Positions 1 to 7,527 of a stretch of DNA of 64,000 bases are shown piece after piece; the first letter of the stretch is position 1; every line of letters starts with the position of its first letter. Both the position numbers and the translations under genes were made by a program. This stretch comes from Archangium sp. (lineage in GTDB: Bacteria; Myxococcota; Myxococcia; Myxococcales; Myxococcaceae): positions 51,377 through 115,376 of the forward strand of contig JAUYRZ010000067.1 in the NCBI GenBank assembly GCA_030695565.1. The letters run 5' to 3'. The notes under the pieces were generated by a model. The model ran no database searches and was not told where the DNA came from. It saw nothing but the letters and a program-made list of their open reading frames with translations.

Positions 1-215
1 AGCGGCTCGGTCTGCTTCTTCGCGGCGGCAAACCCCACCAGCGTCTGCAGATCCGTCAACGAGAGGCCGAGCGACTCGAAGAGCTTCTGCGCGGTGTCCC
101 AGTCGGCCAACACGCCGGTGCACTTGCCGCAGACGTGGGCTTTCGTGCCCGGGCCGAAGACGTCGGCGGTGGAGGTCAGCGGCGTCGCATCTCGGGGGCA
201 GAGCGGAGCAGGCAC
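1..215 (-). CDS. Zinc-ribbon (zf-TFIIB-like) protein, N-terminal part only
   Basis: Partial gene running off the left edge. The minus-strand frame opens with GTG at 215; an in-frame TAG lies 3 codons upstream (225-227), so the start is well constrained. About 71 residues are visible. An N-terminal CPRD and a later HVCGKCTGVL resemble the CPxC...CxxCxGxW pattern of TFIIB-type zinc ribbons, although the second Cys of the first knuckle is Asp. A predicted helical stretch follows. It starts 17 nt after the stop of the alpha/beta hydrolase and is probably co-transcribed with it. Such ribbons often precede rhomboid or other membrane domains, but the rest lies outside the window. Confidence 0.55.
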   Translation of the reverse strand, partial: MPAPLCPRDATPLTSTADVFGPGTKAHVCGKCTGVLADWDTAQKLFESLGLSLTDLQTLVGFAAAKKQTEP

Positions 216-232
216 GCCACCAAGCTAAACGA

Positions 233-1234
233 TCAATTCCGTTCTGACTCGGTCGGCGTGGAGTGCCTCGCCAGAAAGTCCGCCACGCGCGGCAACACCT
301 CGTCGGGCGCCCGCACACCGAGCACCAGATCGCCGTGCCCGTAGTCGGTGGAGAACCCTTCGCGCAGCCCCACGCGCAGCAGCTCGACCGGGCCTGAGAC
401 CAGGTTCTCCACCAGGTGAGTCGCTTCAGGCGGCGCGAGGAAATCGCGCGCTCCGGCGATGGCCAACACGGGCGCGGTGATGACCTTCATGCCCTTGCGA
501 AAGTCGAAGCCGTCTTCGCCGTCGAACGCGTTGGTGCGCACCCAGCGGGCGAACTGACGCCCCACCCCGCCGGGAATGTTGGCGGCCACGTGCGCGATCG
601 CCTGGCGAATGACCACCGCGTCCATGTTGTCGGCGCGCACCAGGTACTTGCCGATGGGATCCGGCGGAAGACCGAGCGGCCACGCGGCCCAGCCCGCGAG
701 CCCGAGCGGAAGGGAGGGCAAGCGGAAGGTGGGGCCCAACGCAGCCACGAAACGCTGCACACCGGGTTGCACGTCGTACGTGAGCGGGCTGCCCAGGGTG
801 ACGATGGCGCGAATGGGCGCCTGGGGATTGCGGGCGAGGTGCGCGTACGCGAGCAGGCCACCGCGGGAGTGACCGACCCAGGTGACGCCGGTGGGCCCGG
901 TCGACGTGATGGCACCCAGCGCCGCGGCGACGTCGTGTTCGGCTTCGAGATCGAACGTGGCGCCTTCGGAGCTTCCGGCCAGGCCTCCGCGCAGCTCGAG
1001 CACCCAGGTCTCGAACCCGCGCCGCGCCAGCGCCCGGGCGAACGAGTAGCGCTCGTCGAAGTCGAGGTTGAAGCGGTTGGTGCCCAGCGAGTGGCCCAGG
1101 ATCACCGGCTCGACGAAGCGGCGCGGCCCCCGCGGGTGATAGCGGCCCAGCGCGATGGCCGTGCCGTCAGCGGTCGGCACCCGGTAGAGCTCGTCGGGTT
1201 TGAACACCAACGGCGGAGGGAGGCGGAAGGGCAT
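233..1234 (-). CDS. Alpha/beta hydrolase (lipase/esterase-like)
   Basis: 333-aa alpha/beta hydrolase fold enzyme. The oxyanion-hole segment is ILGHSLGT (about residue 45), the nucleophile elbow is GHSRGG (about 121), the acid is likely the Asp in AGARDFLAPPE and the base His lies in DYGHGDLVLG near the C-terminus, so the Ser-Asp-His triad appears complete. The C-terminal half resembles a lipase cap plus core. No signal peptide is evident, so it is probably cytoplasmic. The substrate cannot be read from sequence; esters or lipids are typical. ATG start; an in-frame TGA 14 codons upstream excludes a longer form. The zinc-ribbon gene follows within 20 nt and a metallophosphoesterase lies 147 bp upstream on the same strand. 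Confidence 0.85.
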   Translation of the reverse strand: MPFRLPPPLVFKPDELYRVPTADGTAIALGRYHPRGPRRFVEPVILGHSLGTNRFNLDFDERYSFARALARRGFETWVLELRGGLAGSSEGATFDLEAEHDVAAALGAITSTGPTGVTWVGHSRGGLLAYAHLARNPQAPIRAIVTLGSPLTYDVQPGVQRFVAALGPTFRLPSLPLGLAGWAAWPLGLPPDPIGKYLVRADNMDAVVIRQAIAHVAANIPGGVGRQFARWVRTNAFDGEDGFDFRKGMKVITAPVLAIAGARDFLAPPEATHLVENLVSGPVELLRVGLREGFSTDYGHGDLVLGVRAPDEVLPRVADFLARHSTPTESERN

Positions 1235-1381
1235 GCGGGCTGGGCGCTCGTAGCACTCCTCGCGGCGTGGCCCCCATCACTGAACGGGCTGGCGACTCCG
1301 CCCCGGCCATTCCTCCAAAGATGCAGACCACCACCGTTCGCATCGAGCGGTGTGAGCTGTTCCAGCAGGGGGGGGAACGGT

Positions 1382-2125
1382 CTACGCGCGCGGATCGTGC
1401 AGCAGCACCGGCTTGAACTGCGCCGCGTCGCACGAAGCGAGCACGTAGCGCACGCCGCCGTGTTGCCCCACGAAGCCCGCTCCGATGCCGGGACCGTGCA
1501 GGTGGCCGTACACGCAGGTCTGCGGCTGCCATGCCTCGAGGGTCCTGGAGAACGCGGTCTCGATGCCGTTCGAATAGATGGGCGGAAAGTGCACCGCGCA
1601 GATGCGAATCAGCGGGGTGGCCGACTTCGCCTCACGTTGCTTCGCGTCGTCGATGGACAGCTGCAGGCGATTGGTCTCGCGAACGATGTAGTCGGGCTTC
1701 TGCACCGCATCGCCCATCTCGCCACCGGGCATGGGCGGCGCTTCTGGAGCCGTCCACAAACGAGAGCCGGCGATGAGGTACGGCCCCACCTGCACGGCTG
1801 AGTTCTGAATGAAGCCGGCGAAGCTCTTGAACGGCTCGAACAACTTCTTGAGCTTCGAGGTCGAGTCGCCCCACCAGAAGTCGTGGTTGCCGCGCAGCAA
1901 CACCTTCTTGCCGGGGCGCGCGTCGATCCACGCGAGATCGTCCATCACCTCGCTGGGCCGGGTCGCCCAGCTGATGTCGCCGGCCACGATGATCGCGTCG
2001 TCGTTGGTGACCGAGGCGTCCCAGTTGCGCTGCAACGGCGCGGGGTGTTCCGTCCACCCGAACCTGTCCATGTCCTTCTTCCGCTCGGAAGGAAGGTGCG
2101 TGTCACCAATCGCGAAGAGCCGCAT
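1382..2125 (-). CDS. Calcineurin-like metallophosphoesterase
   Basis: 247 aa when started at the ATG of MRLFAIGDTH; the frame stays open upstream but would overlap the lipoprotein gene. All metallophosphoesterase metal-binding blocks are present in order: GDTH (residues 7-10), GDISW, GNHDFWWG, AVHFPP and GHLHG. The enzyme therefore should bind two metal ions and hydrolyse phosphomono- or diesters in the cytoplasm; the substrate is unknown. The combination of GDISW, DLAWI and RGNHDFWW is typical of a widespread bacterial subfamily annotated simply as phosphohydrolases. It begins 7 nt after the stop of the MopE-like lipoprotein gene, so the two are probably one transcript. Confidence 0.88.
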   Translation of the reverse strand: MRLFAIGDTHLPSERKKDMDRFGWTEHPAPLQRNWDASVTNDDAIIVAGDISWATRPSEVMDDLAWIDARPGKKVLLRGNHDFWWGDSTSKLKKLFEPFKSFAGFIQNSAVQVGPYLIAGSRLWTAPEAPPMPGGEMGDAVQKPDYIVRETNRLQLSIDDAKQREAKSATPLIRICAVHFPPIYSNGIETAFSRTLEAWQPQTCVYGHLHGPGIGAGFVGQHGGVRYVLASCDAAQFKPVLLHDPRA

Positions 2126-2132
2126 GTTCACT

Positions 2133-2921
2133 TCAGTAACGGCAGAAGGCGCCGCAGACGCCACCGTCGGTGGACAGCAGCTGCCCGGGTGCGCACTGGG
2201 CGGGCGAGGCCGGGCGGCAGTTGCCTGCGGTGGTGTTGCAGGTCTGGCTGCCTGCATCGGAAACGCCGGTGGGACACGGCGCGGTCGCGGTGCAGGTACA
2301 CCGGCCGCTGGTGCCCGACGCCGCACCACAGGTCAGCCGATCGAGGGGCTGACAGACCTGACTGCCAGCGCACGCGAGGCCACAACCGCCGCAGTTCATC
2401 GCGTCGGCGCTGGTGTCGATGCATTCACCGGTGCAGCAGCGGGAGGCCGCGCCCGTGCCGCACTGGGTGCCATCAGCCAGCGGATTGTAGCGGCACATAC
2501 CCGTCGAGGTGACACAGCTGCCGGTCATGGCCTGGCAGGCGTTGGGAGGGCTGTTGCACACCACCGCCGTTCCACGGGGACACACGCCGCCGGTGCAGAC
2601 TTCTCCGGTGGTGCAGAGGTCGCGATCGTCGCACGACACCCCGCCGCAATCGGAGTCAGCACAGTCGACCTGGTTGTCGCAGTCGTTGTCGCGGCCGTCG
2701 CCGCAGGCCGTCTCGCGCGCGGTGCACACGGAGGCGTCGGAGTTGCCCGCATCCCGGCCATCGAACCCGCCGTCGTACGACGTGCACAACCCCGCGTCGG
2801 AGCAGAAGTACCCCGCGCTGCAGGCCCCCGCCGAGTCGCAGGGCTGCGTCTCCGGGTCGAACTGCACCAGGAGCGAACAGCCAGAACACCACGCCAACAG
2901 CAGCAACCGGAGCCAACGCAT
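2133..2921 (-). CDS. Cys-rich lipoprotein with MopE-like metal-binding motif
   Basis: 262-aa predicted lipoprotein: signal peptide with lipobox WCSGC (acyl Cys at 15), then an extremely Cys-rich body. The segment CGDGRDNDCDNQVD matches the CxDGxDNDCDGxxD repeat of MopE-type metal-binding proteins common in Myxococcota. Asp-Ala-Gly linkers (YDGGFDGRDAG) separate Cys modules, and the tail ends in FCRY. Likely anchored at the outer membrane or cell surface; a role in metal binding or adhesion is inferred only. The chosen ATG is the one that directly precedes the hydrophobic signal sequence. Divergently transcribed from the ceramidase-like gene across about 110 bp that should hold both promoters. 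Confidence 0.8.
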   Translation of the reverse strand: MRWLRLLLLAWCSGCSLLVQFDPETQPCDSAGACSAGYFCSDAGLCTSYDGGFDGRDAGNSDASVCTARETACGDGRDNDCDNQVDCADSDCGGVSCDDRDLCTTGEVCTGGVCPRGTAVVCNSPPNACQAMTGSCVTSTGMCRYNPLADGTQCGTGAASRCCTGECIDTSADAMNCGGCGLACAGSQVCQPLDRLTCGAASGTSGRCTCTATAPCPTGVSDAGSQTCNTTAGNCRPASPAQCAPGQLLSTDGGVCGAFCRY

Positions 2922-3034
2922 GGCGGGCACTTTCTCCCAGACGCCCCTCGAAGGCGAGGCCAGTGACAAAGCGTCGCCAATGTTGCGATCGGCAGCGCGT
3001 GACATGGCTTCGTGCATCGGCCATTGAGCCGGCC

Positions 3035-4885
3035 ATGCGCCGACTGAGCCTCGTCCTCGCCCTGGTTGCCTCCTCGTGCAGCGCTCCGCCCAAGCCGGGT
3101 AAAGGTGTGCCGCCCGAACATTTCTGCCCGGGGGCCGCCGGCTGCGAGAAGGGCAACGACGGCAACTTCACGGTGGGCATCGCCTCCATCGCCACCAGCC
3201 CCACCGGCTGGGAGCAGCCCCGCCCCGACTTCCTCGCGAGCAAAGGCGACATCTGCAACGAAGGAGCGCCGCGAGGCACTGACGGCCTGCCGCACTGCTC
3301 GGAGCTGATCGCCGACGCGTTCAAGGACTGCGGCAAAGACACCTTGTGCCCGGGCGTCACCGGCTACGTCGCGCCCGACGCCGACGGCTCACAAGGTGAT
3401 GGTGTGCTCGACTGGTTCAGCGACTGCGGCCGCGATCGCAAGTGCCCGGGCGACGTGGGCTACACCGCGCCCGACGCCGACGGCACTGAAGGCAATGGCA
3501 AGTTCGATGGCTTCTGGTTGGCGGGGTTCGGCAACAACATTCCGATGTGGAGCGTTCACGACGACACCTTCGCGCGCGCGGTGGTGATGACGAACGGCGA
3601 CGTGAGCATCGCCATTCTCAGCATCGACGCGGTGGGGCTCTTCAACGACGACATCGTGAAGATCCGCGCGCGGGTGGCGAAGAAGATGGTGAACCCGCCC
3701 GACTTCATCATGGTCTCCGCGACGCACACCCACGAGGCGCCCGACACCATGGGCCAATGGGGCCCGCGGCCCGTGTTCCTCCCCGAGCGTGGCGTCGACG
3801 ACGTCTGGTTCGACAAGGTGGTGCTCGAGAACGCCGCGCAGGCGGTGGTCGACGCGGCCACCTCGGCGAAGCCGGCGAAGGTGTTCGCAGCCACCGGTCA
3901 CCTCGGCGCCCGAACCCGCGAGACGTTGCGTGACTCGAGAGATCCGCAGGTGATCGACGACACGGTGACCGTGCTGCGCTTCGCCGAGAAGGTGTCTGGC
4001 GACACCATCGGCACGCTGGTCAACTACGGCAATCACCCCGAGAGCCTCTCCGACGTGAACAACCAGTCTTCGTCGGACTTCGTCTGGGGCATCCGCGAAG
4101 CGATGGAGAAGGGCGTCTTCAACGCCCAGGGCCAGCTGCTCGCTCCCGGCGCCGGCGGAACGTGCGTCTTCCTGCAAGGCAAGGTGGGCGGCTTGATGAA
4201 CCCGCTGCAGGTCGAGGTCACCACCGTCGATGGCGAGGTGGCCAAGCAGCGCAGCTACGCGAAGGTCAAGGGCATCGGCGATCTGGTGGCGAAGACGGCG
4301 CTCGACGCGCTGGGCGGCGCGCAGGAGATCACCGCTCCGCTGCTCGCGTTCGGTCACCAGCCGCTGCTGTTCAGGGTGGAGAACACCTCGTTCCAGCTGG
4401 TGTTCATCAACTTCAGCATCTTGAAGCGCCGGCTCTTCGACTTCGATCGCGTGAAGGTGATCAGCGAGACGAACTTTCCCAAGGTGCAGTCGGAGGTCTC
4501 GAAGATTCAGCTCGGGCCGGTGCGGTTCTTAGGGGTGCCGGGGGAGTTGTTTCCCGAGCTCGCCATCGGGTTCGATGCGGCGTTCGCCTACGGGCGGCCG
4601 CTGGTCTCAGAGAGCAATCCCAACCCGCCGGATCTCTCGATGGCACCGGGGCCGCCGTATCTGCAGGAGCAGCTGGGCGGTGACATCAACATGGTCGTCG
4701 GGCTGTCGGGTGATGAGGTCGGCTACCTGGTGCCGCCGTACGACTACAAGCTGCACCCGACCGCGCCGTATGCTGAGCAGGCGGAGGGGAATCACTATGA
4801 AGAGACCAACTCGTTGGGGCCTTCGACGGTGCCCACGTTGCTCGAGGCTGCGCAGAAGTTGATGAGCTGGGAACCGGGGCTGTAG
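3035..4885 (+). CDS. Neutral/alkaline ceramidase-like lipoprotein
   Basis: 616-aa lipoprotein; lipobox VASSC puts the acyl Cys at residue 15. The core matches the non-lysosomal neutral ceramidase fold: a leader with GIASIATSPTGW, SATHTHEAPD (zinc-ligand His cluster) and VNYGNHPESLSD. The family hydrolyses the N-acyl bond of ceramides, or related amides, at a zinc site. Between the N-terminal TSPTGW block and the catalytic core, about residues 93-160, are two copies of a Cys-containing module with PDADGxxGxGxxD, resembling EF-hand/thrombospondin-3 calcium loops; this insert is unusual (see findings). Start chosen at the ATG before the signal peptide. Convergent with the kinase gene, with a palindromic repeat between them. 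Confidence 0.8.
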   Translation: MRRLSLVLALVASSCSAPPKPGKGVPPEHFCPGAAGCEKGNDGNFTVGIASIATSPTGWEQPRPDFLASKGDICNEGAPRGTDGLPHCSELIADAFKDCGKDTLCPGVTGYVAPDADGSQGDGVLDWFSDCGRDRKCPGDVGYTAPDADGTEGNGKFDGFWLAGFGNNIPMWSVHDDTFARAVVMTNGDVSIAILSIDAVGLFNDDIVKIRARVAKKMVNPPDFIMVSATHTHEAPDTMGQWGPRPVFLPERGVDDVWFDKVVLENAAQAVVDAATSAKPAKVFAATGHLGARTRETLRDSRDPQVIDDTVTVLRFAEKVSGDTIGTLVNYGNHPESLSDVNNQSSSDFVWGIREAMEKGVFNAQGQLLAPGAGGTCVFLQGKVGGLMNPLQVEVTTVDGEVAKQRSYAKVKGIGDLVAKTALDALGGAQEITAPLLAFGHQPLLFRVENTSFQLVFINFSILKRRLFDFDRVKVISETNFPKVQSEVSKIQLGPVRFLGVPGELFPELAIGFDAAFAYGRPLVSESNPNPPDLSMAPGPPYLQEQLGGDINMVVGLSGDEVGYLVPPYDYKLHPTAPYAEQAEGNHYEETNSLGPSTVPTLLEAAQKLMSWEPGL

Positions 4886-4895
4886 AGAAGTGAGC

Positions 4896-4934
4896 GCCCT
4901 CACCCTGCCCCTCTCCCAGAGGGAGAGGGAGAGA
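4896..4934. repeat. Dispersed palindromic repeat, copy 1 (terminator-like)
   Basis: GCCCTCACCCTG leader followed by a 7-bp stem CTCTCCC-aga-GGGAGAG. It fills the 50-bp gap between two convergent genes (stops at 4885 and 4936), so it could act as a two-way terminator. Other copies are listed below. Confidence 0.7.
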
Positions 4935-4935
4935 C

Positions 4936-6648
4936 TTATTTGACTCGCTTGAGCGTGCGAATCGCTTCGCCTGCTTCGTCCTGACCGCAGTTCTTCTCGT
5001 CCTTCGGCGTCTCCGAGAGCTCGCGCAGCGCCGGGATGATCTCTGCATCACCGAGTTCGCCCAACCGCACCGCCGCGCGCGCACGCACGCTGCACTCTGC
5101 CGACTGCAGTGAAGCCGCGTACCGCTCGGGCAACGAGAGCCCCTTGGTGCGCCCCGCGCCGTCGAGATACCGCAAGGCGCCCCACTGCCGCGCCGACGGG
5201 CCCTCCTTCGCGAACTGCCTGAGCACCTCGTCAGAGAGCAACGGTGGCAACATCGAGAGCCACTCCACGACCTCGGGATCCGTCTCAGAGGCGGCGTACC
5301 CCTCGACCAACATCTCCAGCACCGCGGGCCGCGCTGGAAACAACGTCTGATACGGCGACTGCCGAATCATCGCGCGCGCATCGTCTTCCCTGCCCAGCTC
5401 GTGCAGCGCGCCCACTTTCACCGAGAGCAACACCGGGTACAGGCCCTTCGAGTCGGCCAGCACCGCGTCGATGGTGGTGAGCGCCTCGGCCGGTTTGCCT
5501 TCACGCAGCTCGGTCTCCGCGCGCTCGACGGTGGAGGGCGGAAACATCGCCCACGCCGCCGGCACCAGCAGCGTGAGCCCCGCCGTCACTGCCAGGCTCT
5601 GCTTGAACTGCTTGTCGAGCCGGCGCGCGAAGCGGCCCACCGTCTTCACGCCCTGCATGCCGCGCTGGCTGAAGCTGGTCGCGGTGTCTTTCACCGCGCT
5701 CAACGTCTGCGTGGTGACCGCGCTCAGCACGAGCCGCGTCTGCGTCGACAACGCCAGCTGATCAGCCGGCAACACACTGCGCAGCGCCTGCACCAGTGCC
5801 GCGCCGTCCTTCGGCCGGTTGACCGCCTTCTTTTCCAGGCACGACATGACCAACTTCACCAACAGCGGGAAGGGGCCCACGTGCGGCGCGACGGCATCGA
5901 GCGGCGGGGGGAGCTCGCGCACGTGCTGCTCGAGGTAATCGCGCGCTTCCGGGCCCTCGAACGGCAACCGGCCGGCGAGCATGCGGAAGGCGACCACTCC
6001 GAAGGCGTAGACGTCGGTGCGGGGATCGACCGGCTGCGCCATCGCCTGCTCGGGCGCCACGTACGCGGGCGTGCCGATCGCCTGGCCAGGCAAGCTCATG
6101 AAGGGGTCGACGCCGGGTGGCAGCTCGGGGTGGGCAGGGCCGCTGTCGGTGTCGAGCTCCATCAGGCGCGCGATGCCGAAGTCGAGCAGGCGGGCTTGTT
6201 CTCCACGCGGCCCGGGGCCGATGACGATGTTCTGCGGCTTCAGGTCGCGGTGAATGATGCCGCGCTCGTGCACCGCGGCGAGCCCCTCGGCCAGCTGCAG
6301 CAGCACGCGGATGGCGCGCCTGGGTTCGAAGGGGCCCAGGCGCAGCGCCTTCTCCAACGTCTCGCCTTCGGCCAGCTCGAGCACCAGCACCGTGCCGTCG
6401 CGTTTGTTGGTCTCGAAGTCGATGACCCGCACCACCGAGGGGTGATCGACGGTGGACAGCAGCTGCGCCTCGCGACGGAAACGCTCGCCCATCGCCGGCT
6501 GTGCGGAGAGATCGCGCTTGAGCACCTTGAGCGCGACCTGACGGCCCAGCGAGACCTGCTCGGCGAGGAAGACTTCGGCCATGCCGCCACCGCCCAGGTG
6601 ACGGATGAGCTTGAAGCGGCCTCCGAGGACGAGCCGATCCTTCGACAC
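4936..6648 (-). CDS. Membrane Ser/Thr protein kinase (PknB/STPK type)
   Basis: 570 aa. N-terminal Hanks-type kinase: glycine loop GGGGMAEV (about 19-26), catalytic Lys in VALKVL (41), catalytic loop HRDLKPQN (about 134), DFG (about 157), activation segment GTPAYVAPEQ and the helix-F Asp in DVYAFGV, so it should be active. A juxtamembrane region leads to one transmembrane helix (about 357-376, LAVTAGLTLLVPAAW). The presumably extracytoplasmic C-terminus carries TPR-like helices and a HEAT-like block rich in Ala/Leu, presumably for partner binding. GTG start at 6648; no better start is seen. The PLC/GDPD-like lipoprotein gene ends 31 nt upstream on the same strand. Typical of the large kinase complement of myxobacteria; substrates unknown. 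Confidence 0.9.
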   Translation of the reverse strand: MSKDRLVLGGRFKLIRHLGGGGMAEVFLAEQVSLGRQVALKVLKRDLSAQPAMGERFRREAQLLSTVDHPSVVRVIDFETNKRDGTVLVLELAEGETLEKALRLGPFEPRRAIRVLLQLAEGLAAVHERGIIHRDLKPQNIVIGPGPRGEQARLLDFGIARLMELDTDSGPAHPELPPGVDPFMSLPGQAIGTPAYVAPEQAMAQPVDPRTDVYAFGVVAFRMLAGRLPFEGPEARDYLEQHVRELPPPLDAVAPHVGPFPLLVKLVMSCLEKKAVNRPKDGAALVQALRSVLPADQLALSTQTRLVLSAVTTQTLSAVKDTATSFSQRGMQGVKTVGRFARRLDKQFKQSLAVTAGLTLLVPAAWAMFPPSTVERAETELREGKPAEALTTIDAVLADSKGLYPVLLSVKVGALHELGREDDARAMIRQSPYQTLFPARPAVLEMLVEGYAASETDPEVVEWLSMLPPLLSDEVLRQFAKEGPSARQWGALRYLDGAGRTKGLSLPERYAASLQSAECSVRARAAVRLGELGDAEIIPALRELSETPKDEKNCGQDEAGEAIRTLKRVK

Positions 6649-6679
6649 GTGGCGGGGTGTACCAGATGCGGGTGAGGGC

Positions 6680-7474
6680 CTACTGACTGAAAGCCGCTGC
6701 GAGCTCGGCCAGCTTGTCGGTGTTCACGAAGTCGGCGTGCGCCGCCTTCGCCTCCGACCAGTACGAGGTCGTGTCGGGGTTGGCGAAGAGGCGAATCGGC
6801 CGCCCCGTGGCGTGCGCCCCGTTGATCAGGTTCTCCAGCTGCCGGCGCTGCGTCGCGGGGATCGCACCGGCGCCGTCCCACTGCATGAAGGCGTAGTAGT
6901 TCACCGCGTAGAAGCCCCACTTCCCGTCGGCCGGCGGATCGTTCACGGAGAAGCTGTTGCTGTCGCGGATGTACGGCCGTGGCGCAGGAAGATCGACCAA
7001 CGCGCGTTTGCCGGCGTCGTCACCGGTGAGGACCACGGTCACCGCGCCCGCTCGGGATTGGCCTGCGTCATCGAAGCGCGTGAGGAAGGCGTAGTCGGCG
7101 AGCTGGGCGGCGAGGGTGGACTGCAAGGCGGCGCTGCCGTTCTTGAGATCGAGCCAGAGGAAGAAGGGCTTGCCGTCTCCGTGCACGCTGCCGTTGTTGG
7201 CGGCCAGGCGCGCGGCGAGCGGTTCGAGGTAGAGCGACTTGAGCGAGCCCTTGTACGGCGCGCCGCCGTGCGAGACGCCGAGGTCCGTGCCATCGAGCCA
7301 GAGGTCGGCTTCCACGCTCTCGAACTTCGCGTCGAGCGCGTCGAGCAGCGGGCGGGTGTGCTCGTAGTCGTTGTGCGCGTGCTTGAAGGTCGGGTTGAAC
7401 GTCGGGCCCACGTCGATCTGAGGGAGGACCGGGGGGCAGGCGGACAGGAGCAGCGCGAGACAGAGACGACTCAT
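6680..7474 (-). CDS. PLC/GDPD-like (AIM6-type) lipoprotein
   Basis: 264 aa with a short signal peptide and lipobox LLSAC (acyl Cys 13). The N-terminal motif HAHNDYEHTRPLLDAL followed by FESVEADLWL and VSHGG is the hallmark of the AIM6/PI-PLC-like branch of the TIM-barrel phosphodiesterases; the two His, the Glu-Asp pair and the second His match general acid/base and metal positions. C-terminal GRPIRLFANPD and DFVNTDK are also family-like. It likely hydrolyses a phosphodiester lipid headgroup or similar at the envelope; the substrate is unproven. It sits 31 nt upstream of the kinase gene on the same strand. Confidence 0.75.
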   Translation of the reverse strand: MSRLCLALLLSACPPVLPQIDVGPTFNPTFKHAHNDYEHTRPLLDALDAKFESVEADLWLDGTDLGVSHGGAPYKGSLKSLYLEPLAARLAANNGSVHGDGKPFFLWLDLKNGSAALQSTLAAQLADYAFLTRFDDAGQSRAGAVTVVLTGDDAGKRALVDLPAPRPYIRDSNSFSVNDPPADGKWGFYAVNYYAFMQWDGAGAIPATQRRQLENLINGAHATGRPIRLFANPDTTSYWSEAKAAHADFVNTDKLAELAAAFSQ

Positions 7475-7493
7475 GGATTGGAGGTTAGCCGAC

Positions 7494-7522
7494 CTCCCTC
7501 ACCCTGACCCTCTCCCGGAGGA
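7494..7522. repeat. Dispersed repeat, half copy
   Basis: CCTCCCTCACCCTGACCC followed by TCTCCCGGAGGA. Same leader as the other copies but the right arm is cut to GGAG. Lies in the 53-bp gap between the PilT-like and PLC-like genes. Confidence 0.5.
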
Positions 7523-7527
7523 CCACC

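Noticed and set aside
416..1801. Plus-strand 461-codon open frame opposite hydrolase and phosphoesterase
   Set aside because: Spans two recognisable minus-strand genes and their gap; composition typical of antisense frames.
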